DNA of 64,000 nucleotides from Roseovarius sp. THAF27 (GCF_009363655.1 NZ_CP045393.1:2480001-2544000); one strand, 5' to 3'. Positions 35,582-45,248 are shown, counted from the first letter of the stretch. Notes: generated from the letters alone by a model not told the origin. Made by a program: numbers and translations.

Positions 35582-36410
35582 CGTATCCTCCGCATCGCGT
35601 GGGCATGTCATTTGCCGTCTAAATGGCCCACGCGGCCCCGTGTTGCAAGGGGCGGCGCCGCCGCCGTCGTTGCCGCACCGCACGGTGACGTCACGAACCG
35701 GGCGATGCGACCGATCGAAAAAATCGCACCGTCGCGATACCACCCGGATACCGACGCGATACCGACGTCGTTTTCGACGCCTTCGACTCGGTTAACGCGA
35801 TACCTCCGGCCAGCGGTGAACATTCCGGCAGCCCGGGGGGCCACACGTCCGCTCCCGGCCCGATACGGCGCCAGAACCAGGCCCCGGGACGCTCGCCCTG
35901 CACGGTCCCCCGGGCATTCCCCCGCCGGTCACCGCCGCACCGCGCGACAGGTCGGACACGAAACTATCCTGCGGAAACAAAAGGGTAGCGCCCCGCGCCG
36001 CATCGGGCGCGACCGCCACCACCATCGTCGCTCCGCCCGATCCCGCCTTGCCGCCGTCCAGTGCCAGCGCCCAGCGCCTGCCAGTCATGGAGGCGCGCCA
36101 GGCGCAGACCCCCGACGCCCTCCAGAGGCCGCAATCCTGCGGCCCGGCCACTCACGTTAACGATTCCCCGGTTTCGCGAATCGCCAGACACCGGGCTGTC
36201 GGAAGAAACGGATCGCCCCGGACCCCTCGCCTGCCTGCGAAACGGCCGCCGCGGGTCCGACGAAAAGCGCACACCACCCGGCCCCGACATCCGACCGCGC
36301 ACCACCTCGGAATGGCGCATCAGTCCGACCAGCGCGGTACCTCTTCCATCACGCAGGCGGGCAGAGCCGCCCGTGACTCCGAGGTCCGACATCCGTGATC
36401 CCGTGCCGCG
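35582..36410. other. 829-bp stretch without a supported gene
   Basis: No frame on either strand looks convincingly like a protein: open frames are short, rich in Arg, Pro and Gly, and lack ribosome sites or family motifs. The only landmark is a 41-nt element (35728-35768) repeated at 58446-58486. A minus-strand frame at 35792-36151 contains a protein-like stretch (GATLLFPQDSFVSDL) and could be a decayed gene remnant, but I cannot name it. Promoters for the thioredoxin operon must lie here. Confidence 0.7.
35728..35768 (-). repeat. 41-nt GGTATCGCG repeat element (copy 1)
   Basis: Read on the minus strand this is ACGTCGGTATCGCGTCGGTA followed by TCCGGGTGGTATCGCGACGGT, with GGTATCGCG appearing twice. 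It matches the plus-strand copy at 58446-58486 at 39 of 41 positions by eye. Both lie between genes. Confidence 0.75.
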
Positions 36411-37199
36411 TCAAAGGTCGAACGTCGCGAAGACCGGCGCATGGTCCGATGGCTTTTCCCAACCACGCGCGGCCCTGAGAATGCGGCTGGAATGCGCTGC
36501 GGACTTGAGGTCGTCACTGGCCCAGACATGATCCAGGCGCCGGCCCTTGTCGGCCGCGTCCCAATCCTTGGCCCGGTACGACCACCAGCTGTAAAGCTGC
36601 CCTTCGGGAATGTCCGCGCGGGTGACGTCGGTCCAGTTTCCGGCCTCCTGCGCGTTGGTCAGATGCTCCACCTCGACCGGCGTGTGGCTCACCACCTTCA
36701 GCAGTTGCTTGTGGCTCCAGACATCGTCCTCGCGCGGGGCGATGTTGAGGTCGCCCACGAGGATGGATTTCTGCGGCCTGTCCTCGCGGAACCAGTCGCG
36801 CATCTCGGTCAGGTAGTCGAGCTTCTGCCCGAACTTCAGGTTCACCTCGCGGTCCGGCACATCGCCGCCCGCGGGCACATAGAAGTTGTGAATCACCACA
36901 CCGTTCTCAAGCTCTCCGGCCACGTGGCGCGCATGGCCCAGCGCCGCGAAATCCCGCTCGCCCACATCGCGGATGGGCAGCTTCGACAGGATCGCCACAC
37001 CGTTATAGCCCTTCTGCCCGCGCGCGATCACGTAGGGATAGCCAAGGGCCGCGAACCCCTCCAGCGGGATCTTCTCGACCGGCGACTTGCACTCCTGTAG
37101 GCACAGGATATCCGGCGCCTCCTCCTGCAACAGTTTCAGGACGATAGGTTCGCGCAGGCGGACCGAGTTGATGTTCCAGGTGGCAAGGGTGAAGGGCAT
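36411..37199 (-). CDS. xthA: Exodeoxyribonuclease III
   Basis: XthA is an AP endonuclease and 3'-exonuclease of base-excision repair. The 262-aa product has the family opening FTLATWNINSVRLR, the metal-binding Glu in CLQECK, GQKGYNGVAILSK, the GDLNIAPREDDVW motif and the C-terminal SDHAPVFATFDL. The ATG at 37199 follows AGGAG. It appears to be a single-gene unit between the gene-less stretch and the terminator of the downstream-facing response regulator. Confidence 0.95.
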   Translation of the reverse strand: MPFTLATWNINSVRLREPIVLKLLQEEAPDILCLQECKSPVEKIPLEGFAALGYPYVIARGQKGYNGVAILSKLPIRDVGERDFAALGHARHVAGELENGVVIHNFYVPAGGDVPDREVNLKFGQKLDYLTEMRDWFREDRPQKSILVGDLNIAPREDDVWSHKQLLKVVSHTPVEVEHLTNAQEAGNWTDVTRADIPEGQLYSWWSYRAKDWDAADKGRRLDHVWASDDLKSAAHSSRILRAARGWEKPSDHAPVFATFDL

Positions 37200-37380
37200 G
37201 GGACTCCTGTCGGTTCGGCGTTTCAGGTTCGCCGGGATATAAAACCCAGCGTCCCTCGCAGCACAAGCAGGAAGGCATCGGGCGTCGCGCTGCCGAACGG
37301 TCGGCAAGGCGCAGCAAGAGACGGCACCGCGCCGCCCTCGGCCCTAAGTCGACCGATACCGGCCGCCTGCCCGAGGCAAC

Positions 37381-37408
37381 AAAAAAAGACCCCGGCCAGG
37401 CCGGGGTC
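37381..37408 (-). terminator. Rho-independent terminator after the response regulator
   Basis: GACCCCGGCC (37388-37397) and GGCCGGGGTC (37399-37408) form a long G+C stem, followed on the minus strand by seven T residues (37387-37381). It lies about 90 nt past the stop of the response regulator at 37500. Confidence 0.9.
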
Positions 37409-37499
37409 AGTCCAACAGGGAGGTGCATAGATTTAAACCCGTATGCGGCGGGTTGGGTATCACGTTACCGGGCCGACCGCGTCGCGCCCTTGACCCAGA

Positions 37500-38186
37500 T
37501 CAAGACAGGAGACGATAGCCGCCTGACTCTGTCACCAGCAAACGCGCGTTGGAGGGATCCGGTTCAATTTTTTGACGCAGGCGATAGATATGCGTCTCCA
37601 GCGTGTGGGTCGTCACCCCGGCATTATAGCCCCAGACCTCGTGCAACAGCACGTCACGCGCCACTACGCCGTCGGGCGAACGATAGAGGAATTTCAGAAT
37701 GTTGGTTTCCTTCTCCGTCAGCCGGATCTTGCGATCCTCCTCGGTGATCAGCATCTTCATCGCGGGCTTGAACGTGTAGGGTCCAAGCTGGAAAATCGCA
37801 TCCTCCGACTGCTCGTGCTGGCGCAGTTGCGCGCGGATGCGGGCCAGCAGAACGGGAAACTTGAACGGCTTGGTGATATAGTCATTCGCCCCGGCGTCGA
37901 GGCCGAGGATCGTGTCGGCATCCCCGTCATGGCCGGTCAGCATCATGATCGGCGCCTTGACGCCCTGCTTGCGCATCAGGCGGCAAAGCTCGCGTCCATC
38001 CGTATCGGGCAGACCAACGTCGAGGATCACCAGGTCATGGAGTCCGTCCTTCGCATGCGCCATCGCCTCCGATCCGTTGCCGGCCTCGAGGACGTCGAAA
38101 TCCTCGGTCATCACCAATTGCTCGCTCAGAGCTTCGCGCAGGTCCTCGTCGTCGTCCACAAGCAGAATTTTCTTCAGCTGAGCCAT
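37500..38186 (-). CDS. OmpR-family response regulator (CenR-like)
   Basis: The 228-aa two-component regulator has a receiver domain with acidic pocket DDDED (11-15), phosphoacceptor Asp56 (in VILDVGLPDTDG) and Lys106 (in NDYITKPF). The winged-helix effector domain includes IRLTEKETNILKFL and EVWGYNAGVTTHTLETHIYRLRQKIEPDPSNARLLVTESGGYRL. The pattern resembles the alphaproteobacterial CenR/envelope-type regulators. No sensor kinase is adjacent, so it is an orphan here. It is divergent from ribA across a region with a large dyad and has its own terminator. Confidence 0.9.
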   Translation of the reverse strand: MAQLKKILLVDDDEDLREALSEQLVMTEDFDVLEAGNGSEAMAHAKDGLHDLVILDVGLPDTDGRELCRLMRKQGVKAPIMMLTGHDGDADTILGLDAGANDYITKPFKFPVLLARIRAQLRQHEQSEDAIFQLGPYTFKPAMKMLITEEDRKIRLTEKETNILKFLYRSPDGVVARDVLLHEVWGYNAGVTTHTLETHIYRLRQKIEPDPSNARLLVTESGGYRLLS

Positions 38187-38203
38187 TTTCCTGTTCCTCG
38201 TTG

Positions 38204-38254
38204 CCTGTCAGCTACTTGTGCCGAAGCGTCGCATCGCACAAGTACTGTGACAGG
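38204..38254. promoter_or_regulatory. Large dyad between the response regulator and ribA
   Basis: Arms CCTGTCA/TGACAGG (38204-38210 and 38248-38254) and TACTTGTGC/GCACAAGTA (38213-38221 and 38236-38244) nest around a 14-nt loop, broken only by a 2-3 nt mismatch. It lies 18-68 bp upstream of the regulator's ATG and about 105 bp before ribA. It may be an operator, possibly autoregulatory, or a stable 5' leader hairpin. Confidence 0.65.
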
Positions 38255-38358
38255 CCAATCACGGGCTAGTTATGGCGAAGCGTGTTTTGTTTCATTCAGT
38301 TACAAAACGCTGTAGGTGAAAGCCTCGCCGTGATCTGACAAAAAAGAAAGGGCGCGTT

Positions 38359-39441
38359 ATGCAGCTTGGCCCCGGCAAGACGGAATACCTGGCACGCGCC
38401 CGCGCGGACCTTCGCATGGGCGTGCCGGTGGTCTTGCGGGATGGCTCTGCACTGGCCATCGTCGCGGCGGCAGAGACCTGCGATGCGGACCGTCTGAAGG
38501 CGCTGCAAGCGACGGGGCTGGACCTGCATCTTGTCATCTCATCGCGCCGCGCCGACACCTTGAAGGCCCGGGTTTATGATGGCGACCTCGCGCGCGTCAA
38601 AGTTCCGCACGACGCGCCGCTTTCCTGGGTGCAGGCCGTGGCCGATCCGGCCGACGATCTGCGCACGCCGATGAAAGGACCGCTGACCTCGGCCCGCGAA
38701 GGCAAGGCCGACACGCATCGCGCCGCGCTGCTGCTTGTAAAATCCGCCCGCCTTCTGCCTGCTGCACTGGTCATGACACTCCCGGCCGACGCGCTGGACC
38801 CTGCGTTGACCGTGCTCGAGGTGGCCGACATCACCGCACATCTGAAAGAGGCCAGCCCCCTGCACAAGGTGGTCAGCGCCCGCCTGCCGCTGGAAGTGTC
38901 CGAGGCGGGTCGCCTGCATATCTGGCGCCCCGAGGATGGCGGCGAGGAACATTACGCCATAGAAATCGGCAGCCCGTCCCGCAGCGAGCCAGTGCTGTCG
39001 CGCCTGCATTCCGCCTGCTTTACCGGCGACATCTTGGGGAGCCTGAAATGCGATTGCGGACCTCAACTGCGCGCGGCCCTGGCGCAGATGGGCGCGGCGG
39101 GCGCGGGCGTGCTGCTCTACCTCAACCAGGAAGGCCGCGGCATCGGCCTGGCCAACAAGATGCGGGCCTACGCGCTGCAGGACCAGGGCTTTGACACGGT
39201 CGAGGCCAATCATCGGCTGGGGTTCGAGGATGACGAGCGCGATTTCCGCATCGGCGCCGACATCCTGCGCAACATGGGCTTCGGCGCGGTGCGGCTGCTG
39301 ACGAACAACCCCGCCAAGATCGAGATGATGAAAAGTTGCGGCATCGACGTGGTGGAACGCGTGCCGCTCAAGGTGGGCGAAGGCACGCACAACCGCGCCT
39401 ATCTTGCCACCAAGGCTGCGAAGTCAGGCCACCTGCTTTGA
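38359..39441 (+). CDS. ribA: GTP cyclohydrolase II with degenerate N-terminal domain
   Basis: RibA opens GTP to start riboflavin synthesis. The 360-aa protein has a complete C-terminal cyclohydrolase II domain: zinc ligands C220, C231 and C233 (in [20 protein letters not shown]), the catalytic [22 protein letters not shown] stretch and [17 protein letters not shown]. The N-terminal 200 residues occupy the position of the RibB (DHBP synthase) domain of bifunctional RibBA proteins but lack its acidic catalytic motif, so that activity is probably lost. RibB must then be supplied elsewhere. AAGGG precedes the ATG. It is divergent from the OmpR-type regulator. Confidence 0.92.
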   Translation: MQLGPGKTEYLARARADLRMGVPVVLRDGSALAIVAAAETCDADRLKALQATGLDLHLVISSRRADTLKARVYDGDLARVKVPHDAPLSWVQAVADPADDLRTPMKGPLTSAREGKADTHRAALLLVKSARLLPAALVMTLPADALDPALTVLEVADITAHLKEASPLHKVVSARLPLEVSEAGRLHIWRPEDGGEEHYAIEIGSPSRSEPVLSRLHSACFTGDILGSLKCDCGPQLRAALAQMGAAGAGVLLYLNQEGRGIGLANKMRAYALQDQGFDTVEANHRLGFEDDERDFRIGADILRNMGFGAVRLLTNNPAKIEMMKSCGIDVVERVPLKVGEGTHNRAYLATKAAKSGHLL

Positions 39442-39442
39442 C

Positions 39443-39673
39443 CTAGTCCCGTGCGTCCGGGTCCGGCTGGCCGACGCCGCGAAAGACCGGCTTCAGCGGC
39501 ACGATCCACGCGATGCCCAGCACGACGAAGACCACCAGTTCGGTCAGGATGCCCACGTCGTATTCTGCCCGCAGCCAGTCTGTCAGGTTGACCGCCACCA
39601 CGATGTAAAGCGGCAGAGCGATCAGCAGGATCACCAGGGACCAGCGGCGGCGGGCTTTGTAACTCAGGGCCAT
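39443..39673 (-). CDS. DUF2842 small membrane protein
   Basis: The 76-aa protein has two membrane spans (SLVILLIALPLYIVVAVNL and LTELVVFVVLGIAWIVPL) and ends with the DUF2842-type KPVFRGVGQPDPDARD. The family is confined to alphaproteobacteria and has no known role. Its stop lies one base past the stop of the convergent ribA. It is 25 nt downstream of purA on the same strand and is probably cotranscribed with it. Confidence 0.85.
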   Translation of the reverse strand: MALSYKARRRWSLVILLIALPLYIVVAVNLTDWLRAEYDVGILTELVVFVVLGIAWIVPLKPVFRGVGQPDPDARD

Positions 39674-39698
39674 GCGGTCCTCTTGCGGTCTGCCGGTT

Positions 39699-40994
39699 TC
39701 AGTCGGCGAAGGGGTCGGTCACGAGGATCGTATCCTCACGCTCCGGCGAGGTTGAGAGTAGAGCGACGGGGCACTGGATCAACTCCTCGACCCGGCGCAC
39801 GTACTTGATCGCGTTGGCGGGCAGGTCTGCCCAGCTTCGCGCGCCTTCGGTGGTCTCGGACCAGCCCGGCATTTCCTCGTAAATCGGCTTGCAGCGCCAC
39901 TGCTGGTCGGTCGCCGTGGGCAGGTAATCCAGTTGCTTGCCGTCCAACTCGTAGCCGACACAGATCTTCAGCGTGTCGAAGCCGTCCAGCACATCCAGCT
40001 TGGTCAGCGAAATCCCGGTCACGCCCGAGGTCGCACAGGTCTGGCGCACCAGCGCCGCGTCGAACCAGCCACAGCGGCGCTGGCGGCCCGTGACGGTGCC
40101 GAATTCGCGACCCCTCTCCCCCAGTCGCTGACCATCGTCATCCTGCAACTCGGTCGGGAACGGACCTTCGCCCACGCGGGTTGTATAGGCCTTGACGATC
40201 CCAAGCACGTAATCGATCGCGCCCGGCCCCATGCCGACGCCTGTCGCGGCCTGTCCCGCGATGACGTTGGAGGACGTCACGAACGGATAGGTGCCGAAGT
40301 CGATATCCAGCAATGCGCCCTGTGCGCCCTCGAACAGAATACGCTTGCCCGCCTTGCGCTGGTCGTTCAACACTTTCCAGACCGGCGCAGCATAGGGCAG
40401 CAGATCCTGCGCGATGGATTTCAGCCGCACCACCAGCGCGTCGCGGTCCACGGGCTCGATGCCCAGCCCCTTGCGCAGCGGATCGTGGTGCTGCAACGCG
40501 CGGTCCACGCGCGCTTCGAGCGTGGCGTCATCCGCCAAGTCCGCCACGCGGACCGAGCGACGGCCGACTTTGTCCTCATAGGCCGGCCCGATGCCACGAC
40601 CCGTGGTGCCGATCTTGGTGCCCTTGCTGGCCGCTTCCTCACGCGCGCGGTCCAACTCGCCGTGGATCGGCAGGATCAGCGGCGTGTTCTCGGCGATCAT
40701 CAGCGTCTCGGGGCTGATCTCGACGCCCTGCTCGCGGATCGAGGCGATTTCGTTGACCAGATGCCACGGGTCCAGCACCACGCCGTTGCCAATCAGGCTT
40801 AGCTTGCCGCCGCGCACCACGCCCGACGGCAGCGCGTTCAGCTTGTAGACCTTGCCGTCGATGACCAGCGTGTGGCCCGCGTTGTGCCCGCCCTGGAACC
40901 GCGCGATCACATCCGCGCGCTCGCTCAGCCAGTCAACGATCTTGCCTTTACCCTCGTCACCCCACTGGGCGCCGACAACGACGACATTTGCCAT
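39699..40994 (-). CDS. purA: Adenylosuccinate synthetase
   Basis: PurA links IMP and aspartate using GTP in the first step of AMP synthesis. The 431-aa product has the N-terminal [18 protein letters not shown] phosphate loop, GGHNAGHT with the catalytic His, [37 protein letters not shown] and the C-terminal [10 protein letters not shown]. Full length and canonical in all parts. Its promoter region faces that of the divergent DUF6524 gene across 141 bp. Confidence 0.98.
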   Translation of the reverse strand: MANVVVVGAQWGDEGKGKIVDWLSERADVIARFQGGHNAGHTLVIDGKVYKLNALPSGVVRGGKLSLIGNGVVLDPWHLVNEIASIREQGVEISPETLMIAENTPLILPIHGELDRAREEAASKGTKIGTTGRGIGPAYEDKVGRRSVRVADLADDATLEARVDRALQHHDPLRKGLGIEPVDRDALVVRLKSIAQDLLPYAAPVWKVLNDQRKAGKRILFEGAQGALLDIDFGTYPFVTSSNVIAGQAATGVGMGPGAIDYVLGIVKAYTTRVGEGPFPTELQDDDGQRLGERGREFGTVTGRQRRCGWFDAALVRQTCATSGVTGISLTKLDVLDGFDTLKICVGYELDGKQLDYLPTATDQQWRCKPIYEEMPGWSETTEGARSWADLPANAIKYVRRVEELIQCPVALLSTSPEREDTILVTDPFAD

Positions 40995-41135
40995 GAAAAC
41001 CTCTCAGGCGGTGGTTGAACCCCGCGCCCGTATACCCACACCGTCCCGCCTGCGAAACCGGAATTTCGCGCCCGGGCTGGACAGCCCGCGCCGGGCCGGG
41101 CACTTCTTGACCGGACGCAAGGCAGGAGAGCACGC

Positions 41136-41534
41136 ATGACCGGATTTATCGTGAGGTGGGCACTGGCCTTTGTCCTGCTGGCCGCGACGTTCAACCCGAC
41201 CCGGTACAATTTCATCGTCTGGGCGCAAAACAACTGGGACGCGCAGATGCCGCTGACCGTGCTCTTCGCGCTGCTGCTTCTGGTGGGCTACATCATCTAC
41301 CTGCGCGCCACGCTGCGCTCGATCGGGGCGTTCGGCATGGGGCTGATCCTCGCCATTGCCGCGGCGGTGGCATGGGTGCTCGTGGACTACGGTTTCCTCA
41401 ACATCGACAGTCCGACGCAAAATCTGTGGCTGGGCCTTGCCGCGTTGTCGCTGGTCCTCGGAATCGGGCTCAGCTGGAGCCACGTGCGTCGCCGCCTGTC
41501 GGGCCAGTCCGACATGGACGACGTGGACGAATAA
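41136..41534 (+). CDS. DUF6524 integral membrane protein
   Basis: The 132-aa product has four predicted membrane spans (VRWALAFVLLAATF, LTVLFALLLLVGYIIYL, GAFGMGLILAIAAAVAWVLVDY and LWLGLAALSLVLGIGLSW) and an acidic C-terminal tail (GQSDMDDVDE). It matches the short four-helix DUF6524 family by its opening FNPTxYNxxxW pattern. The function is unknown. It precedes secG by 124 nt on the same strand and may share its transcript. Confidence 0.75.
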   Translation: MTGFIVRWALAFVLLAATFNPTRYNFIVWAQNNWDAQMPLTVLFALLLLVGYIIYLRATLRSIGAFGMGLILAIAAAVAWVLVDYGFLNIDSPTQNLWLGLAALSLVLGIGLSWSHVRRRLSGQSDMDDVDE

Positions 41535-41658
41535 TCTTCAGTCCCCAAGATCCGCTCCCGGCCATGCACGCGGCTGCGCAAACTGCGAAAACGGCGGGTT
41601 GCGGGGGACGCCCGAATTGCTTAGATACCGCCCATCCGAACCCGAGGGACCGCGTCTT

Positions 41659-42024
41659 ATGGAAAATGTCATCCTGCTTGTTCACCTGCTGCTGGCGCTC
41701 GCGCTGATCGGTGTCGTGCTGTTGCAGCGCTCCGAAGGCGGCGGCCTTGGCATGGGCGGCGGCGGCGGCAACGTGAACACCGGGCGCTCGGCCACCACCG
41801 CGCTTGGCAAGCTGACCTGGATCCTGGGCCTGTCGATCTTTGCGACCACGCTGACGCTGACCGTGATCGCGGCGCAGAACTCCGGCGGCTCCTCGGTTCT
41901 GGACCGCATCACCGATGACCGCCCCGCGGCCGAGGAAAGCAACCCTGGTCTCGACAGCAGCGGCGACGGACTCCTGCCTCCGTCGGCCGGCGATGACGCG
42001 CCATTGACACCTACCGCAGACTGA
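41659..42024 (+). CDS. secG: Preprotein translocase subunit SecG
   Basis: SecG is the small auxiliary subunit of the SecYEG export channel. The 121-aa product from the ATG at 41659 starts MENVILLVHLLLALALIGVVLLQRSEGGGLGMGGGGG, the hallmark of SecG, with a second span (LTWILGLSIFATTLTLTVIA) and a variable hydrophilic tail. The glycine-rich cytosolic loop LGMGGGGG is characteristic. A longer open frame upstream is not coding. pyrG follows, 170 nt downstream. Confidence 0.95.
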   Translation: MENVILLVHLLLALALIGVVLLQRSEGGGLGMGGGGGNVNTGRSATTALGKLTWILGLSIFATTLTLTVIAAQNSGGSSVLDRITDDRPAAEESNPGLDSSGDGLLPPSAGDDAPLTPTAD

Positions 42025-42194
42025 CCCAGAAACACCACTAAGGCTTGCGGACGCGCACCCGCGCGTCACAGCATATTGCGCCTTTCATCCGAATCCTTTA
42101 TGGCTCGAGTCCCGTGGTGATGCGGTGCTTATGGCTTCGATTCGACCGCATCTAACTGGCGATAAACGCCGCAATCACGGGGGATTGCCAGCGC

Positions 42195-43838
42195 ATGGCA
42201 CGTTATATTTTCATCACCGGCGGCGTTGTTTCCTCTCTCGGCAAGGGTCTTGCCTCGGCGGCACTTGGCGCGCTGTTGCAGGCGCGCGGCTTTTCGGTGC
42301 GTCTTCGCAAGCTGGACCCCTACCTGAATGTCGATCCCGGCACGATGTCGCCCTTCGAGCATGGCGAGGTCTTCGTCACCGATGACGGCGCCGAAACCGA
42401 CCTCGACTTGGGCCATTACGAACGCTTCACCGGCGTCCCCGCCCGGATGACGGATTCGGTCAGCTCGGGGCGCATCTATTCCAACGTGCTGGAGCGGGAA
42501 CGCCGCGGCGATTACCTCGGCAAGACCATCCAGGTGGTTCCCCACGTCACCAACGAAATCAAGGATTTCATCTCGATCGGCGATGACGAGGTCGATTTCA
42601 TGCTGTGCGAGATCGGCGGCACGGTGGGCGACATCGAGGGCCTGCCCTTCTTCGAGGCGATCCGGCAGTTCAGCCACGACCGCCCGCGCGGGCAGTGCAT
42701 CTTCATGCACCTGACACTTCTGCCCTATCTTGCCGCCAGCGGCGAGCTGAAGACCAAGCCGACCCAGCATAGCGTGAAGGAGCTGCAATCCATCGGGATC
42801 GCGCCGGACATCCTCGTTTGCCGTTCGGAACAGCCGATCCCGGAAAAGGAACGCGAGAAGATCGCACTGTTCTGCAATGTCCGGAAGGAGGCGGTCGTCG
42901 CCGCCTACGACCTCAATTCCATCTACGAAGCGCCGCTGGCCTATCACCACGAAGGGCTGGACCAGGCCGTGCTCGACGCCTTCGACATCTCGCCGGCGCC
43001 GCGTCCCGACCTGACCATCTGGAAAGACGTCGTGGACCGTATCCACAACGCCGACGGCGCGGTCAACATCGCCATCGTCGGCAAGTACACGCAGCTGGAA
43101 GACGCCTACAAGTCGATCAAGGAGGCGCTCACCCATGGCGGCATGGCCAACCGGGTAAAGGTCAATGTCGAATGGGTCGATGCCGAGGTGTTCGACCGCG
43201 AGGATGCCGCTCCGCATCTGGAAGGTTACCACGCGATCCTCGTGCCCGGCGGCTTCGGCGAGCGCGGCACCGAAGGCAAGATCAAGGCCGCGCAATTCGC
43301 CCGCGAACGCAAGATCCCCTACCTGGGCATCTGCCTGGGGATGCAGATGGCGGTGATCGAGGCCGCCCGGAACAAGGCGGGGCTCAAGGATGCCGGCTCG
43401 GAGGAATTCGACCACGAGGCCGGCAAGAAACGGTTCACGCCGGTCGTTTACCATCTCAAGGAATGGGTGCAGGGCAACGAGAAGGTCAAGCGCAAGGTGA
43501 CCGACGACAAGGGCGGCACGATGCGGCTGGGCGCCTATGATGCCGTGCTCAAGGACGGCTCGAAGGTGGCCGAGGTCTATGGCGGTACTGCCATCGACGA
43601 ACGCCACCGCCACCGCTACGAGGTGGACATCGAGTACCGCAAGAAGCTCGAGGAATGCGGGCTGGTCTTTTCCGGGATGTCGCCCGATGGCCGCCTGCCC
43701 GAAATCGTGGAATGGAGCGATCACCCGTGGTTCATCGGCGTTCAGTTCCACCCCGAACTGAAGTCGAAGCCGTTCAAGCCGCATCCTCTGTTCGCCGATT
43801 TCGTGCGTGCGGCGGTGGAGACATCGCGCCTCGTCTGA
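42195..43838 (+). CDS. pyrG: CTP synthase
   Basis: PyrG aminates UTP to CTP using glutamine-derived ammonia. The 547-aa product has the synthase motif [42 protein letters not shown] and [15 protein letters not shown]. The C-terminal class I amidotransferase domain has the nucleophile in [13 protein letters not shown] and the His-Glu pair in [12 protein letters not shown]. Full length. The secG-pyrG order is usual in alphaproteobacteria. Confidence 0.99.
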   Translation: MARYIFITGGVVSSLGKGLASAALGALLQARGFSVRLRKLDPYLNVDPGTMSPFEHGEVFVTDDGAETDLDLGHYERFTGVPARMTDSVSSGRIYSNVLERERRGDYLGKTIQVVPHVTNEIKDFISIGDDEVDFMLCEIGGTVGDIEGLPFFEAIRQFSHDRPRGQCIFMHLTLLPYLAASGELKTKPTQHSVKELQSIGIAPDILVCRSEQPIPEKEREKIALFCNVRKEAVVAAYDLNSIYEAPLAYHHEGLDQAVLDAFDISPAPRPDLTIWKDVVDRIHNADGAVNIAIVGKYTQLEDAYKSIKEALTHGGMANRVKVNVEWVDAEVFDREDAAPHLEGYHAILVPGGFGERGTEGKIKAAQFARERKIPYLGICLGMQMAVIEAARNKAGLKDAGSEEFDHEAGKKRFTPVVYHLKEWVQGNEKVKRKVTDDKGGTMRLGAYDAVLKDGSKVAEVYGGTAIDERHRHRYEVDIEYRKKLEECGLVFSGMSPDGRLPEIVEWSDHPWFIGVQFHPELKSKPFKPHPLFADFVRAAVETSRLV

Positions 43839-43976
43839 GATATTTTTCAATTATTTCAATGCGAAACCGCAGCGTCCCATTTTTTCAACACGCGGTTTGA
43901 ACCCTTTCCCAGATCACGCCGACCCATGTCCGAGCCCCGGGATTGTCCCGGGCCGATAACTGACATGAGGTTCCAT

Positions 43977-44549
43977 ATGAAAACGATCTTTAAATCCCTG
44001 ACTGCCGCCGCTGCACTGGTCTCGGCCATCGCCACCAACGCCGCCGCACAGGATGCCGAAAAGTGGCAAGGCTTCTACCTCGGTGGCCGCGTGAACATGC
44101 AAAATCTCGAGATCTCGGACGTGCCCTTCGGCATCAACCCCGAGATCAATGCCGGGGTCTTTGGCGGCTACAACCACGCCGTTGCCCCCAATTTCGTGAT
44201 CGGCGCCGAACTGGGATATGACAGCAAGCTCGACTACACGGTGATGGGCACGGGCCTGGACCTGGAAAACAACGTCAGCGTCCGCGGTCGCGGCGGCTAT
44301 GCCTTCGGCAACTCGCTGCTCTACGGCTCGCTGGGCTATGGCTGGACCGACTGGGATGTCGCAGCGGCCGGGGTTTCGGGATCCGGCCAGGGCATCTCCT
44401 ACGGTGTGGGCCTGGAGACGATGCTGACCGACAACATCACCACCCGGTTCGAGTATACCCGGACAAGTTACGATTTCTCGGGGCCGGGCCTTGGCGGACG
44501 CGACGGTGACGTCGACGCCTTTACCGTCGGCGTGGCTTACAAGTTCTGA
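43977..44549 (+). CDS. Outer-membrane beta-barrel protein (Omp25/porin-like)
   Basis: The 190-aa product has a signal peptide (MKTIFKSLTAAAALVSAIATNAAAQ, cleavage probable at AAA-QD). A small eight-stranded barrel of the OmpA/Omp25-like type follows, with alternating hydrophobic strands rich in Tyr and Gly (WQGFYLGGRVNM, GVFGGYNHAVAPNFVIGAELGYDS, SVRGRGGYAFGNSLLYGSLGYGWTDWDV, TRFEYTRTSYDF) ending in the aromatic AYKF, as outer-membrane proteins require. The function may be adhesion or structural. AGGTT precedes the ATG at 43977. A terminator-like hairpin follows. Confidence 0.82.
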   Translation: MKTIFKSLTAAAALVSAIATNAAAQDAEKWQGFYLGGRVNMQNLEISDVPFGINPEINAGVFGGYNHAVAPNFVIGAELGYDSKLDYTVMGTGLDLENNVSVRGRGGYAFGNSLLYGSLGYGWTDWDVAAAGVSGSGQGISYGVGLETMLTDNITTRFEYTRTSYDFSGPGLGGRDGDVDAFTVGVAYKF

Positions 44550-44570
44550 TCGCGGGTCCAGAGAATGATC

Positions 44571-44594
44571 AGGGCGCCTTGCACCGGGCGCCCT
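44571..44594. terminator. Hairpin terminator between convergent genes
   Basis: AGGGCGCC (44571-44578) and GGCGCCCT (44587-44594) form a perfect 8-bp stem with an 8-nt loop between the beta-barrel gene and the convergent DUF4274-like gene. The T-tract on the plus side is weak, so it may act with Rho or in both directions. Confidence 0.65.
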
Positions 44595-44615
44595 GTTGCC
44601 GTTTCCGGCCCCATG

Positions 44616-45248
44616 TCAGTAGCGCAGGTTGGTCAGATCGCCGTTCGGATCTTCCTGCGGCGGATGAAACCGAAGCATCCTGCGGGACACGCCGAGTTCC
44701 AGGACCGGACTGAAAAGATCGCGCAACAGCGACCGGTTTTCGTGGTAGACGGCCGTCTCCGCCCTGGGATCCAGGCGCAGTTCATCATCCAGAAGCGTCG
44801 CGACGATCCGTTCGTCAAGAATATAGCGCCCCTGCCGGCCTTCCTGCCGATCCTCTGCCTGGGCATCCATCCAGCGCAGGATCCGGGCACGATCCGAGAC
44901 ATCCTGATCCGGCCAGGCAAGATAGAAGCCCGAGTTCAGCCTGAGACAGATCGTATCCAGCATCTGTGCCGCGCCGCAAAGCTCGTGCGGGACATCGCGC
45001 TTGGGCATGTAGTTGAACCGATGCGGCATCCCGTTCAGGAACACCGTCAACGCGGTGCCGAGATCCATGAATTTCTGCGCCATGACCCACCCGAGAACCG
45101 GCCTCGGATCGCCCGACCAGTCATGCTCTCGCGCGAACCGCCGGGCCTCGTCGGGCTTGCACTGGCGCAGCCAGGCCAATTGGTCCTCCGGTGCGGCGGA
45201 ACGAAGATCGACATTGGACTGTGCAGTGCTGCGCGACATGCCTGACAT
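44616..45248 (-). CDS. Conserved hypothetical protein (DUF4274-like)
   Basis: The 210-aa soluble protein is read from the ATG at 45248. Its central part, GDPRPVLGWVMAQKFMDLGTALTVFLNGMPHRFNYMPK, resembles the DUF4274-type pattern in which a low-complexity acidic Asp-Leu-Gly-Thr-Ala site sits next to a Trp-rich turn. No catalytic function is known. The start is uncertain because no strong ribosome site precedes any candidate. Residues 130-180 are charged and helical. Confidence 0.6.
   Translation of the reverse strand: MSGMSRSTAQSNVDLRSAAPEDQLAWLRQCKPDEARRFAREHDWSGDPRPVLGWVMAQKFMDLGTALTVFLNGMPHRFNYMPKRDVPHELCGAAQMLDTICLRLNSGFYLAWPDQDVSDRARILRWMDAQAEDRQEGRQGRYILDERIVATLLDDELRLDPRAETAVYHENRSLLRDLFSPVLELGVSRRMLRFHPPQEDPNGDLTNLRY

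Noticed and set aside
35964..36392. A 142-codon minus-strand frame in the gap before xthA
   Set aside because: There is no ribosome site, no recognisable domain and Arg/Gly-rich composition, so it was left as non-coding.
38284..38308. GTTTTGT/ACAAAAC inverted repeat upstream of ribA
   Set aside because: Short arms with a loose spacer could be chance. It was not kept as a feature beside the much stronger dyad at 38204-38254.
42129..43850. A 573-codon minus-strand open frame
   Set aside because: It lies entirely opposite pyrG, which is fully conserved. The frame has no family motif.
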